Positions 15,537 through 23,719 of a stretch of DNA of 35,887 nt are shown here, piece after piece. The stretch is taken from positions 1 to 35,887 of the forward strand of contig WSXZ01000054.1 of NCBI GenBank assembly GCA_009773555.1, written 5' to 3'. The position numbers and the translations under genes were made by a program. The stretch's first letter is position 1. The number at the start of each line of letters is the position of its first letter. Origin of the DNA: Methylocystaceae bacterium. Lineage in GTDB: Bacteria > Pseudomonadota > Alphaproteobacteria > Rhizobiales > Beijerinckiaceae. Below the pieces are notes generated by a model. The model ran no database searches and had not been told where the DNA came from. It saw only the letters and a program-made list of their open reading frames with translations.

Positions 15537-15561
15537 CAATATGTAAGCTAACTACATAACG
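15537..15561. promoter_or_regulatory. Candidate ModE operator 2
   Basis: The same TATGT-N9-ACATA dyad as at 15422-15440, 118 bases away. The right half-site on the opposite strand is CGTTATGT, identical to a half-site of the E. coli modA operator as recalled; the left half is CAATATGT. It lies just 12 bases before the ATG of the solute-binding protein gene and about 26 bases after TTGACT, so a bound protein would cover the transcription start and act as a repressor. Confidence 0.55.
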
Positions 15562-15573
15562 ATCATCGATCAC

Positions 15574-16875
15574 ATGATCCGCGCTGTCGCCGTCGCTGCA
15601 TTCGCTAGCTTTTTCAACATTCTCTGCGCTGCGCAGCCCGGCGCGTCGGCCAATGAGACGATTACCGTCGTCACGAGCTTTCCTGAAGAATTGACGACCC
15701 GTTACGAGCGGGAGTTCGAGCGCAGCCACCCGCAAATCCACGTCCGATTCGTCTGGAAGCAGTCCCGCGACGCGCTTGCCGAACTCGCCAAGCCCGAACA
15801 GGGCGGCGCGGACGTCTATTGGGCTCCTGCGCCGGCGAATTTCGCGCTGCTTCGCGACCGGGGCGCCTTTCGCAAGGTAACGGCCGACCGCGCCGCGCTT
15901 CCCGGCCGGCTCGGCCAGCAGCAATTGTCCGATCCCGCCGGCCTCTACGAAGCCTATGACGTCGCCGGCTATGGGATCGTCGCGAATCCAAGCGCGCTGG
16001 CGGCGGCCGGCCTTTCCGCGCCGCGACGCTGGCGCGACCTCGCGTCGCCCGAATATGCGCGTCGGCTCGCCATGCCGATCGCCTCAAAGGTCGGCTTTTC
16101 ACCTGCGCTCTATGACATCCTTTTGCAGAGCGAAGGTTGGGACGCAGGTTGGCGTCTCATCAGCGAGATGGCCGGCGAGGCGACGCTGCTCGATTCCGGA
16201 GTCGCGCCGACCGCCTCTGTGCGCGAAGGCAAAGCGGCGCTCGCGCTGACGATCGATTTCTTCGCCGAGATCGCCAAAGCCAATGGCGCGGCGGTCGAGA
16301 TGATCTATCCCGAGCGCACGGCGTTCCTGCCCGCACATGTCGCGATGACCGCCGGCTCCGAGCACGTCGCCGCTGCGCAGGCCTTCATCGACTTTCTGCT
16401 GTCGACGGACGGCCAGCGACTGATGATGGAGCGCGACAGCCGCCGGCATCCGGCGCGACCCGACGCCTATCAGAGCGCGCCGCAGGGCTTTGCGAACCCC
16501 TTTGCGCTGCCGGCGTCGACGCTCCTCGACTACGATTCTGAGATCGGCCGCCGCCGGCCGCCGCTGATCACGCTGCTCTTCGATCTCGCGATCGTCGAAG
16601 ACCATGCCGAGAGCGCCGAACTGTGGCGCAAGATTCACGACGCCGAGAAAAAGTTTGCCGGCAATGCGAAAGCGATGGCGGCCCTTCGCGAAGCGAAGAG
16701 ACTTGCCGGCTTCATTCCGGTTTCCGAAAGCGACGCGCGCGCAACCGCCTTCCTCGAGCGCTTCGCGCGGCGCGACGCCATCGATCCGCAGCAAATCGCA
16801 CAATGGCGCGAGGAGATCGGCGCGGCGCGGCGACAGGCGCGTGACCTCGTTGCAAGCCTGGAGCCGGCGCCATGA
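15574..16875 (+). CDS. Periplasmic solute-binding protein, iron/AfuA-like type
   Basis: A 433-residue type 2 periplasmic binding protein. A signal peptide ends near ASA-N (residues 1-28) and is followed by ITVVTSFPEELTTRYEREFE, the usual first strand and helix of AfuA/FutA-like binders. LAKPEQGGADVYWAPAPANF, YEAYDVAGYGIVANPSAL and FIDFLLSTDGQRLMM are further family landmarks. Extra C-terminal helices (about 340-433) make it longer than typical iron binders. No permease or ATPase gene is nearby, so it either borrows a transporter or acts with the TonB receptor downstream. No clear ribosome site precedes the ATG. The stop overlaps the next ATG (ATGA). Ligand unknown; the candidate ModE operator suggests molybdate or tungstate, alone or chelated. 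Confidence 0.83.
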   Translation: MIRAVAVAAFASFFNILCAAQPGASANETITVVTSFPEELTTRYEREFERSHPQIHVRFVWKQSRDALAELAKPEQGGADVYWAPAPANFALLRDRGAFRKVTADRAALPGRLGQQQLSDPAGLYEAYDVAGYGIVANPSALAAAGLSAPRRWRDLASPEYARRLAMPIASKVGFSPALYDILLQSEGWDAGWRLISEMAGEATLLDSGVAPTASVREGKAALALTIDFFAEIAKANGAAVEMIYPERTAFLPAHVAMTAGSEHVAAAQAFIDFLLSTDGQRLMMERDSRRHPARPDAYQSAPQGFANPFALPASTLLDYDSEIGRRRPPLITLLFDLAIVEDHAESAELWRKIHDAEKKFAGNAKAMAALREAKRLAGFIPVSESDARATAFLERFARRDAIDPQQIAQWREEIGAARRQARDLVASLEPAP

Positions 16876-18170
16876 AACGCTTCGGCGTCCTTCTATGCGC
16901 CGCGATGCTCGCGGGCGCCGCACGTTACGAGACGAACGGCCCTGCGAGCGAAGCCTTCACCCAGCCGATTGCGGGACTGGACGGCGAACATGCCGCGAGC
17001 TTTCGTAAGGGCGGCGGCATCTTCCGCCAAGCCTGGGTCATCGGGCCTTCGCAGGACCATCCCGACTTTACCGGTCTCGGTCCGCTCTATAATCGACTTT
17101 CCTGCATCGCCTGCCACGTCAAAAATGGCCGCGGCGCCGCGCCAGACAGCGAAAACGGCGTCGCGCGCACGATGGCGGCGAGGCTGAGCGTCGAGGGAAA
17201 GGACGCGCATGGCGGACCGCGCGTTCATCCTGATTACGGCGCTCAGCTCAATCCTGAAGGCGTGCCCGGCGTTGCTGGCGAAGGCCAGGCCGTCGTCGAA
17301 TACGCCGAATTCGATGTGGCGCTCGCCGATGGCGCGACAGTAAGACTTCGTCGGCCGACGCTTTCCTTCCGCAATCTCGCTTACGGTCCGCTCGGGCTAG
17401 AGACGAAGACGTCGCTGCGCAATGCGCCGCCGGTCTTCGGCCTGGGTTTGCTGGAGTCGGTGGCCGACGCCGAAATTCTCGCGGGCAAGGGCAGACCGAA
17501 TTTCGTCTTCAGCGTTGAGAGCGGCCGGAGAACGCTCGGCCGCTTCGGACTCAAAGCCAATCAGCCAAATCTCAAGCAGCAGATCGCCAACGCCTTCGTC
17601 GAAGACATTGGCGTCACCTCGTCGCTGTTTCCTGCCGAGAGCTGCGCGCCGACTCGCAGCGAATGCCGTCGCGGCGCTTCGACGCCGGAATTGACCGACG
17701 CCCAACTCGACGCGGTCGTCAATTACATCCGCGCGCTTGCGCCGTCGGCCAGGCGCAATCTCGACGACCCGCGCGTCAAGGACGGCGAAGTTCTGTTCCA
17801 TGAGATCGGCTGTTCGAACTGCCCTCGCGATGCGCTGCATGTTGCGGACTTCTCGCTGCAGCCGGCGCTCAACGGCGTCGAGATCCATCCCTACACCGAC
17901 CTTCTGTTGCACGACATGGGCGATGGGCTCGCCGACGGCCGCGAAGACTTCGAGGCTGGTCCAAGGGACTGGCGCACGCCGCCGCTCTGGGGATTGGGCC
18001 TCGCCGGCAAAGGCGGCGACGGCGTCGATTTTCTGCACGACGGCAGGGCGCGCACGTTCGCAGAGGCGATCCTCTGGCACGGCGGTGAAGCGCAATCGTC
18101 CGCCGAGTCCTTCCGCAGTCTTCCCGAACGTCAGCGCGACGCGCTGCTCGCTTTCCTCAACTCTCTCTGA
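16872..18170 (+). CDS. DUF1111 di-haem oxidoreductase-like cytochrome with a degenerate second haem site
   Basis: A 432-residue exported protein (signal at about 1-17) of the DUF1111 di-haem family, distantly related to MauG and cytochrome c peroxidases. The first haem site is intact: C78-I-A-C81-H82. The second, which normally reads CxxCH in FHEIGCSNC.., is C314-S-N-C317-P318, so the proximal His is replaced by Pro while the rest of the motif survives (PRDALHVADF). Other blocks are normal: GRFGLKANQPNLKQQIANAF, DIGVTSSLFP, HPYTDLLLHDMGDGLADG and WRTPPLWGLG. It is translationally coupled to the solute-binding protein and precedes the TonB receptor by 15 bases. A periplasmic redox step on the imported metal chelate is an inference. 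Confidence 0.87.
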   Translation: MKRFGVLLCAAMLAGAARYETNGPASEAFTQPIAGLDGEHAASFRKGGGIFRQAWVIGPSQDHPDFTGLGPLYNRLSCIACHVKNGRGAAPDSENGVARTMAARLSVEGKDAHGGPRVHPDYGAQLNPEGVPGVAGEGQAVVEYAEFDVALADGATVRLRRPTLSFRNLAYGPLGLETKTSLRNAPPVFGLGLLESVADAEILAGKGRPNFVFSVESGRRTLGRFGLKANQPNLKQQIANAFVEDIGVTSSLFPAESCAPTRSECRRGASTPELTDAQLDAVVNYIRALAPSARRNLDDPRVKDGEVLFHEIGCSNCPRDALHVADFSLQPALNGVEIHPYTDLLLHDMGDGLADGREDFEAGPRDWRTPPLWGLGLAGKGGDGVDFLHDGRARTFAEAILWHGGEAQSSAESFRSLPERQRDALLAFLNSL

Positions 18171-18185
18171 AGTTCACGGGGGCAA

Positions 18186-20340
18186 ATGATGACCAGGCTG
18201 CTGACGACGACGGCGATTTCAGGCGGCGTTCTTCTCTCACTGTTGTCGACTGCGGGCGCGCAGACGCCGCTGCCGCCGATTGAAGTGAACGCGCCCAAAG
18301 CCTTCGAACTCGGCCAGATCAAAGTCGGCGCACGCCGGCTCGGAGTCCCGACACGCGCTGCACAGCCCGGCGACGGCGCAGGCGAGTCGCGCTCGGCGCA
18401 AGCGGTTCCATCGGAAAAGATCGACAATGGTCCGACGCCCAGTCAGCACACCGACGCCTTCGGCGGCTACACCATCACCAACAGACAGATGGAGACCTTT
18501 GCGCGGCCAACGCTCGACAGAGCAAAATATTTATGTGCGCGGGTTCGATCGCTGGCAGGTGCCGCTCACCGTCGATGGCGTTCGCGTTTATCTGCCGGTC
18601 GACAATAGACTCGATTTCGCGCGCTTTCTCACCGCGGACATCGCCGAAGTGCAAATCGCCAAGGGCTATGTCTCGGTGCTCGACGGTCCGGGCGGCATGG
18701 GCGGCCAGATCAATCTGGTGACGCGCAGACCCACCCGAGAGATTGAAGCCGAATGGCGCACGCGATTCGATTTTGGTCGGGACGGCACATTCCTGGGGCC
18801 GATGACTTACGGTTTCGTCGGCACGAAAAAGGACATGTATTATGCGCAGCTCAGCGGCACTTTCCAGAACTACGACGGCTGGATGCTGCCGGCGAGCTAT
18901 CGTTCGACGCTCGCTCAGGGACCGGGCATGCGCGGTCAATCCTATACGCAAGACTACAATATCAATGCGCGCGTGGGCGTGACGCCCAACGCGACCGACG
19001 AATATTCCCTAAGCTTCAGCCGTCAAGAGGGACAAAAGGGCGCGCCGCTTCATACGACTGATCCCATCGCCACGCAGCGCTTCTGGCGATGGCCGTATTG
19101 GCGGGTCCAGAACCTCTATTTCCTGTCGAGAACTCAGCTCAATGACGCCGCCTATGTGAAGACGCGCGGCTATTGGAGCAAATTCGACAATTCGCTCGTC
19201 TCCTATGACGATACTTCCTTCATCAATCAGTCGCTGCCTCGATCCTTCAACAGCGCATACGCCGATTATGCGCTCGGCGCAGAGGTCGAGGCGGGCGCGC
19301 AGATCGGCGACATCGACACGCTGAAAGCGCTGTTCTTCTATCGCCTCGACAATCATTCCGAGTGGCAGGAGAATTTCGGTCAGAATTTTCGCGGCACGCG
19401 CTCGGGCTGCGTGACCAGCGTGCCGTGCTTCACTCAGCCGCTGATCTCCAGCATCGAAGATACCTATTCGGCGGCCGTGGAGAACACATTCCATCCGAGG
19501 CAGGACATCGATATCGTTGCCGGCTTCAGCTATGATTGGCGGCATCTGCGCCAGGCGCAAGGCTTCGCCGTTCCGCAGGGCGTCATCAACTATCAGCCCA
19601 TCGACGTGCAGGCGCCGAACTATCAAGGCGCGGCCATCTGGCGCTATAACGACACGGACCGCGTTTACTTCAACGGCTCGAGCCGAACCCGCTATCCGAC
19701 GCTTTTCGAGCGTTTCAGCACGCGCTTTGGCGGCGCGACGTCCAATCCCACGCTCATGCCCGAACGCGCTGCCAATTTCGATCTTGGCTGGTCGAGTCTT
19801 TTTGCGCCGGGATTGCGGGTGTCGGTCGACGTTTTCTACAGCCTTGTCGACAAACTCATCCAAAGCGTGCCTGCGCCGCAGTTCGGCGCCAATGTCACGC
19901 AGTCGCAGAATGTCGGCGGCGGGAGGTTCTGGGGCGCTGAGATCTCGGCCGACTATTTCGTACGCGAGGATTTTTCGCTCGGCGGCAATGTCACCTTCAT
20001 TCGGCGCCGGGTCTATTCGCCTTCGATCCTCAATTTTCAGCCGACGGGGGTGCCCGACTTTAAAATGTTTCTCTACGCCGGCTACCGCCCCATTCCTCAA
20101 CTGACATTGACGCCAAGCCTGGAAGTCGCGGACGCTCGCTGGACGACCATTACAAATGGCAATTGGTATTATCGGACCGGCGCGTATTGTCTGACGAACT
20201 TCAACGCCGATTATACGCCGGGCGACAACATCAAATTCAGCGCCGGCGTGCGCAACGCGTTCGATGACTATTATGTGCTCGCCGACGGCTATCCTTCTCC
20301 TGGCCGCACCTTCTACCTCGCGTCGAAAGTGAACTTTTGA
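18186..20340 (+). pseudogene. TonB-dependent receptor, frameshifted in the plug domain
   Basis: Two overlapping frames encode one receptor. The first (from 18186) gives a signal peptide and plug start up to QMETFARPTLDRA. The second continues from EQNIYVRGFDRWQVPLTVDG through the 22-strand barrel to the terminal aromatic FYLASKVNF. The switch is within AGAGCA at about 18519-18524. Intact relatives have about 15-18 residues there, of the form L-x-LLPGV..G-x-RN, so bases are missing (length congruent to 2 modulo 3) and a simple slip would not restore the protein. Such receptors import metal chelates across the outer membrane with TonB energy. Third gene of the solute-binding protein and DUF1111 operon. 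Either a true pseudogene or an assembly deletion. Confidence 0.85.
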
Positions 20341-20405
20341 ACGCTTGCCGCTGTGACTCACCACAATGTCGGCTGCGCTGCGCTCGCGCGGCGCCGCGCG
20401 ATCGT

Positions 20406-21308
20406 CTATTTCAGCTTCGCGTCCCATGTCGGCGAATCCGGCGCGCGAAAATCAAAGTCCCAGGCAAATCTCCGGATGAGATTGTAGCCGATCAGGAAAG
20501 AAACATCGCGGCCAAGCGCGGCGCGCAAGGCCCCGAAGTCATAGGAGATCGCATAGAGGTCGCGCAGGACGCGACCTTCGCCAAGGTCAAGCGACTTGAT
20601 TTTGTAGACCTGTAAGGAAATGCGCTTTCCGCCGACGCCGCTTGCGCGGGCTTTGGCCTTCACGGCCGTGAACAGCCCCTTGTGCTTGCGTATGAACTGC
20701 TGATCGACGGCCGAGACTTCCGCGCCAGAGTCGAACAGGCCGACCGCAGCCGTGGCGCCGAGGCGCAGGTCGACGCCGACAAGACGCCCGTCGGGTCCCA
20801 GTCGCCGAAACGGCTTCGGACGGCCGCTCGCCGTCGCGTCACCAAAAAAGGTGAGTTCGCGGCGATCGATATCGAGGCTGAATCGCGCGCCTTTGAAAAA
20901 ATCCAACCCCAAAAGATCGTCAGCGTCGCCAGGCGGACATCGCGTGAGTTGATATTTCGCTCGCGCGACGTTGTTTCCTTGATCGGCGACGAGTTCGACA
21001 TTCTGCGCTTCGACATCGTAACAGCGCATTGTCGCGCCTGAGGCTCCCGTGGAGAGGCTTGCGCCGAGAACCGGCAGGTCCTTGTTCCAGGGCGCCAGCC
21101 TGACGCGGGTGCTCGAGGCGCCCGTGTCAAGGCGCATGTTTCCCATGACATTGCCGATGCGGACCGGCAGGTAGATGCGCCCGCCGGAATATTGATCTTC
21201 GTTCAAGGTCAGCGGAATGACGGAACGGCTCCTCTCGGCGCCAACGGCGGCGACCGAAAGCAACAGCGTTGCAAAGAGGACCAACGCCGTCGCTCGAAAA
21301 AGTTTCAT
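20406..21308 (-). CDS. Exported retropepsin-like aspartic protease
   Basis: A 300-residue protein. The ATG at 21308 has AGGAAG upstream and opens a signal peptide (MKLFRATALVLFATLLLSVA). Two aspartic protease half-sites are visible: MRLDTGASSTRVRL (about residue 65) and VGLFDSGAEVSAVDQQFI (about 205). The hydrophobic-glycine motifs LLGLDFF and FLIGYNLI follow each, so this is a two-domain enzyme in one chain instead of a homodimer. Periplasmic or lipid-facing; substrate unknown. It is convergent with the TonB receptor gene with 65 bases between. Confidence 0.85.
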   Translation of the reverse strand: MKLFRATALVLFATLLLSVAAVGAERSRSVIPLTLNEDQYSGGRIYLPVRIGNVMGNMRLDTGASSTRVRLAPWNKDLPVLGASLSTGASGATMRCYDVEAQNVELVADQGNNVARAKYQLTRCPPGDADDLLGLDFFKGARFSLDIDRRELTFFGDATASGRPKPFRRLGPDGRLVGVDLRLGATAAVGLFDSGAEVSAVDQQFIRKHKGLFTAVKAKARASGVGGKRISLQVYKIKSLDLGEGRVLRDLYAISYDFGALRAALGRDVSFLIGYNLIRRFAWDFDFRAPDSPTWDAKLK

Positions 21309-21500
21309 GAACTGCTTCCTGCCGCCGAACACGCTTACCGCTAAGAAACGCGTCCTGAGCCTCCCGCGCAAGCTGCAGGCTCTGGCGTTTGCCCGGACCG
21401 CCTAAAGCGCAAGCACCCGTTCGCGAATTCCGCGTCCTGCTTACGGCTGTGAGCCAGCTTCTGTTGGTTGGCGGGGGTCGATGCGAAACATCGATATACA

Positions 21501-21577
21501 TGGTACCGCCACCCCGGCTCGAACGGGGGACCCCCAGATCCACAATCTGGTGCTCTAACCAACTGAGCTATGGCGGC
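21501..21577 (-). tRNA. tRNA-His (GTG), alphaproteobacterial type
   Basis: The minus strand folds into a full cloverleaf. The acceptor stem is GCCGCCA/TGGCGGT, the D-arm starts AGCTCAGTTGGTTAGAGC, the anticodon stem CCAGA/TCTGG carries loop TTGTGGA (anticodon GTG), and the T-arm is CCCCG-TTCGAGC-CGGGG. CCA is encoded. The discriminator is A73 and the base before position 1 is C, so the usual G-1:C73 identity pair is absent, as known for a group of alphaproteobacteria with a co-evolved HisRS. The first acceptor pair is a G-U wobble. Confidence 0.95.
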
Positions 21578-21647
21578 GTTTAGCGGCGCGAACCTAAAAG
21601 CAAGCGTTCGCGATTGCAAGCCTTGGCAAGGGCGCCTCGGGGCGCCG

Positions 21648-22223
21648 TCAAGCGTCGCCGGGCGCGCCGCTCGGGCCGGCGAGCGCATGTTCGCCGAGCC
21701 TGATAAGCGCGTCGCGTAGGCCTTCCTCGGCGACGCCCTCGGCCGCCGCGATGGCGCGGGCGCGCGCCGCCGCGTCGGGCTTTAGCGCCCGGCCAAGGCT
21801 GGGCCGAGACGCCGTTGCGAGGGGGATGGCTTCCTGTCGTAGCGCGATCCGCGCGACGCAGCGCCAGCCAAGATGCGCATTGACCCGATCGATGATGGTC
21901 GGGGCGAGATGCTGCGCCTCAAGTCCAAAGCCCGGGTCCACCCGCAGCACGAGAGTCGCCGGCTCTCGCGGCGTCTTTTCGCGGCGCTTGACCGGCGAGG
22001 GGTCGGCCGGCTTCGCCCGCCGCTGCGGCGGCCACTGCAGCGAGGCGGGCGCGCAGATTCGCGCGATTCGCGCCCCGACGATCTCCCGCCAGCACAAGAG
22101 CAGCGAGGCTTCGCCGAAGCCGCGCGCGGCGATGAGCGGGTCGAGTTCGCGCGCAACGTAATCCGCGAGCGAGCGCGCTTTGAAGCCTTTGGCGCGCATG
22201 GGGACGCTCGAAGATACGCTCAT
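21648..22223 (-). CDS. DciA/DUF721-family protein
   Basis: A 191-residue protein. It starts with the DUF721 core: AKGFKARSLADYVARELDPL, ARGFGEASLLLCWREIVGAR and, after a charged linker, ATLVLRVDPGFGLEAQHLA then IIDRVNAHLGW. This is the KH-like domain of DciA, the ancestral loader of the replicative helicase DnaB. The alphaproteobacterial form carries an Ala/Arg-rich C-terminal extension, seen here from about residue 130. It is divergent from mutY, with 63 bases between the starts. Confidence 0.83.
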   Translation of the reverse strand: MSVSSSVPMRAKGFKARSLADYVARELDPLIAARGFGEASLLLCWREIVGARIARICAPASLQWPPQRRAKPADPSPVKRREKTPREPATLVLRVDPGFGLEAQHLAPTIIDRVNAHLGWRCVARIALRQEAIPLATASRPSLGRALKPDAAARARAIAAAEGVAEEGLRDALIRLGEHALAGPSGAPGDA

Positions 22224-22286
22224 CGGACTTGCGGCGACGCCGCCCTCCTTGCCGGGGCGAGGCTTCGCCCTCTATCAATCGCTTTC

Positions 22287-23351
22287 ATGATAAAGCCTCG
22301 CGCGAGATCGACCAAACCGGGCGCGGCGCTGCTCGCCTGGTACGACGCCCATCGGCGCGACCTGCCGTGGCGTGCGCGGGCGGGCGAAGCGCCGGACCCC
22401 TATCGGATCTGGCTTTCCGAAATCATGTTGCAGCAGACGACCGTCGCGACGGTGAAGGAGCGCTATGCGGCCTTCCTGACGCGCTGGCCCGCGATCGATG
22501 ATCTGGCGCGCGCCCCGCTCGATGACGTTCTCGCGCAATGGGCGGGGCTCGGCTACTACGCCCGCGCCCGTAATCTACACGCCTGCGCGCGTGCGGTCGT
22601 TGAAGGGTATGAGGGGCGCTTTCCGCGCGAGGAAGCGGCGCTGCGCCGTCTTCCCGGCGTTGGTCCCTATACGGCCGCGGCGATCGCCGCCATCGCTTTC
22701 GATCAGCCCTGCGTCGCCGTCGACGGCAATGTCGAACGCGTTATCGCGCGTCTTCACGCGATCGAGACGCCGCCGCGCAAGGTTGCGCCGCTCGTTCGCG
22801 AAAAGGCCGCGGCGCTCATGAGCCCTGCGCGCCCCGGCGATTCCGTTCAGGCGCTGATGGAGCTCGGCGCGCTTGTTTGCGCGCCGCGAACGCCGGACTG
22901 TCCCGCCTGTCCGCTGTCCCCCGATTGCGCCGCGCGGCGTTTGGGCGCGCAGAGCGGCTATCCGGCGCGCGAGGTCAAGCGGCCGAAACCCAGACGCCGC
23001 GGCGCGATCTTTATCCTGCGGCGCGGCGACGAGGCGTTGCTCCTGCGCCGGCCGCCGCGCGGGCTCTTTGGCGGCATGAACGCCTTTCCCTCGACGCCTT
23101 TCACGCAGGACATCGCCGCCGCGGAATTCTCGGGTTTCGCGCCCTGCGCGGCGCGGTGGCGCGCGCTCGAAGAACCGGTGACGCATATTTTTACGCATTT
23201 CGCGCTGGAGGCGACCGTGTTCGTGGCGCAAACGCGCGCCAAAGCGGCGCCCTCGGATTGCCGCTGGGCGGCGCGCGCCAATCTCGGTAAAGAAGGATTG
23301 CCCACCCTCATGCGCAAGGCCGCCGCTCGCGCCGGACTTCTCGACGCATGA
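22287..23351 (+). CDS. mutY: A/G-specific adenine glycosylase MutY
   Basis: A 354-residue base-excision repair enzyme that removes adenine paired with 8-oxoguanine. The start at 22287 gives MIKPRARSTKPGAALLAWYD; the frame is open further 5' but overlaps dciA. Features in order: catalytic Glu in SEIMLQQTTVATV, helix-hairpin-helix LPGVGPYTAAAIAAIAF, catalytic Asp in VAVDGNVERV, and the 4Fe-4S ligands C-x6-C-x2-C-x5-C in CAPRTPDCPACPLSPDC. A C-terminal NUDIX-like domain that senses 8-oxoG starts near RRGAIFILRRGD (about 235) and includes GGMNAFPSTPF and HIFTHFALE. Length and order are normal. Confidence 0.96.
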   Translation: MIKPRARSTKPGAALLAWYDAHRRDLPWRARAGEAPDPYRIWLSEIMLQQTTVATVKERYAAFLTRWPAIDDLARAPLDDVLAQWAGLGYYARARNLHACARAVVEGYEGRFPREEAALRRLPGVGPYTAAAIAAIAFDQPCVAVDGNVERVIARLHAIETPPRKVAPLVREKAAALMSPARPGDSVQALMELGALVCAPRTPDCPACPLSPDCAARRLGAQSGYPAREVKRPKPRRRGAIFILRRGDEALLLRRPPRGLFGGMNAFPSTPFTQDIAAAEFSGFAPCAARWRALEEPVTHIFTHFALEATVFVAQTRAKAAPSDCRWAARANLGKEGLPTLMRKAAARAGLLDA

Positions 23352-23373
23352 GACTGCGAGGCTGGAGGGAGCG

Positions 23374-23640
23374 ATGGCGCGACGCGCAGGCGGCTATCAG
23401 GTCGAAGTGACGGAGGGCGCGATTCGCGTGCGCCGCGCCGGGAAAACGCTCACCATCCCCGCCGCGCCGCCGGACGGCGAATCTGAAGAAGACGCCGATT
23501 TCGTCGTGCGTCTCGACGACCTCGAACATTGGGACGCGCCCGACGATGAAACGCCGATCGGCATCGAGGAGCTGCAGAAAATTCTCGACGCGGTCGAAAA
23601 ACAGCTCGAAAAGCACGGTTTGAGCGCGGATTTCGAATAG
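23374..23640 (+). CDS. Imm74-like small protein
   Basis: An 88-residue protein, 22 bases after mutY, with GGAGGGAGC before its ATG. A short beta-rich start (YQVEVTEGAIRVRRAGKTLT) leads into DFVVRLDDLEHWDAPDDE and a final helix (IEELQKILDAVEKQLEKHG). The D-F-x-V-x-x-x-x-x-x-x-W-D-x-P core resembles the Imm74 family, assigned as an immunity protein in polymorphic toxin loci. No toxin gene is adjacent, so a housekeeping role coupled to mutY is equally possible. The protein is acidic, as usual for the family. Confidence 0.6.
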   Translation: MARRAGGYQVEVTEGAIRVRRAGKTLTIPAAPPDGESEEDADFVVRLDDLEHWDAPDDETPIGIEELQKILDAVEKQLEKHGLSADFE

Positions 23641-23719
23641 AGCAGGTTGAAAAAGTTCGGTATTACGGCGCAAACTCCACAAGGGCCGCTAAGTGAGCGG
23701 CGCGGCCCGGTGCACGATG

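Larger units (their letters stand above)
15244..15573. other. AT-rich divergent control region between the EF2563-like gene and the solute-binding protein gene
   Basis: These 330 bases are markedly AT-richer than their surroundings and hold no convincing gene. They contain the two ModE-like dyads listed separately, the 5'-leader hairpin at 15246-15261, another short palindrome (GTACA-N10-TGTAC, about 15458-15477), and a possible -35 hexamer TTGACT at 15506-15511 for the rightward operon. The divergent layout fits joint regulation of both sides. Confidence 0.55.

Noticed and set aside
15562-15577. ATCGATCACATG at the start codon of the solute-binding protein gene, shared with the REP-like hairpin arm
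   Set aside because: Only 12 bases match and no other part of the repeat is present; probably coincidence, though the lack of a ribosome site there is real.
18519-18530. Programmed ribosomal frameshift in the TonB receptor (AAAA run)
   Set aside because: Conserved residues are absent between the two frames, so a slip could not restore the full plug domain.
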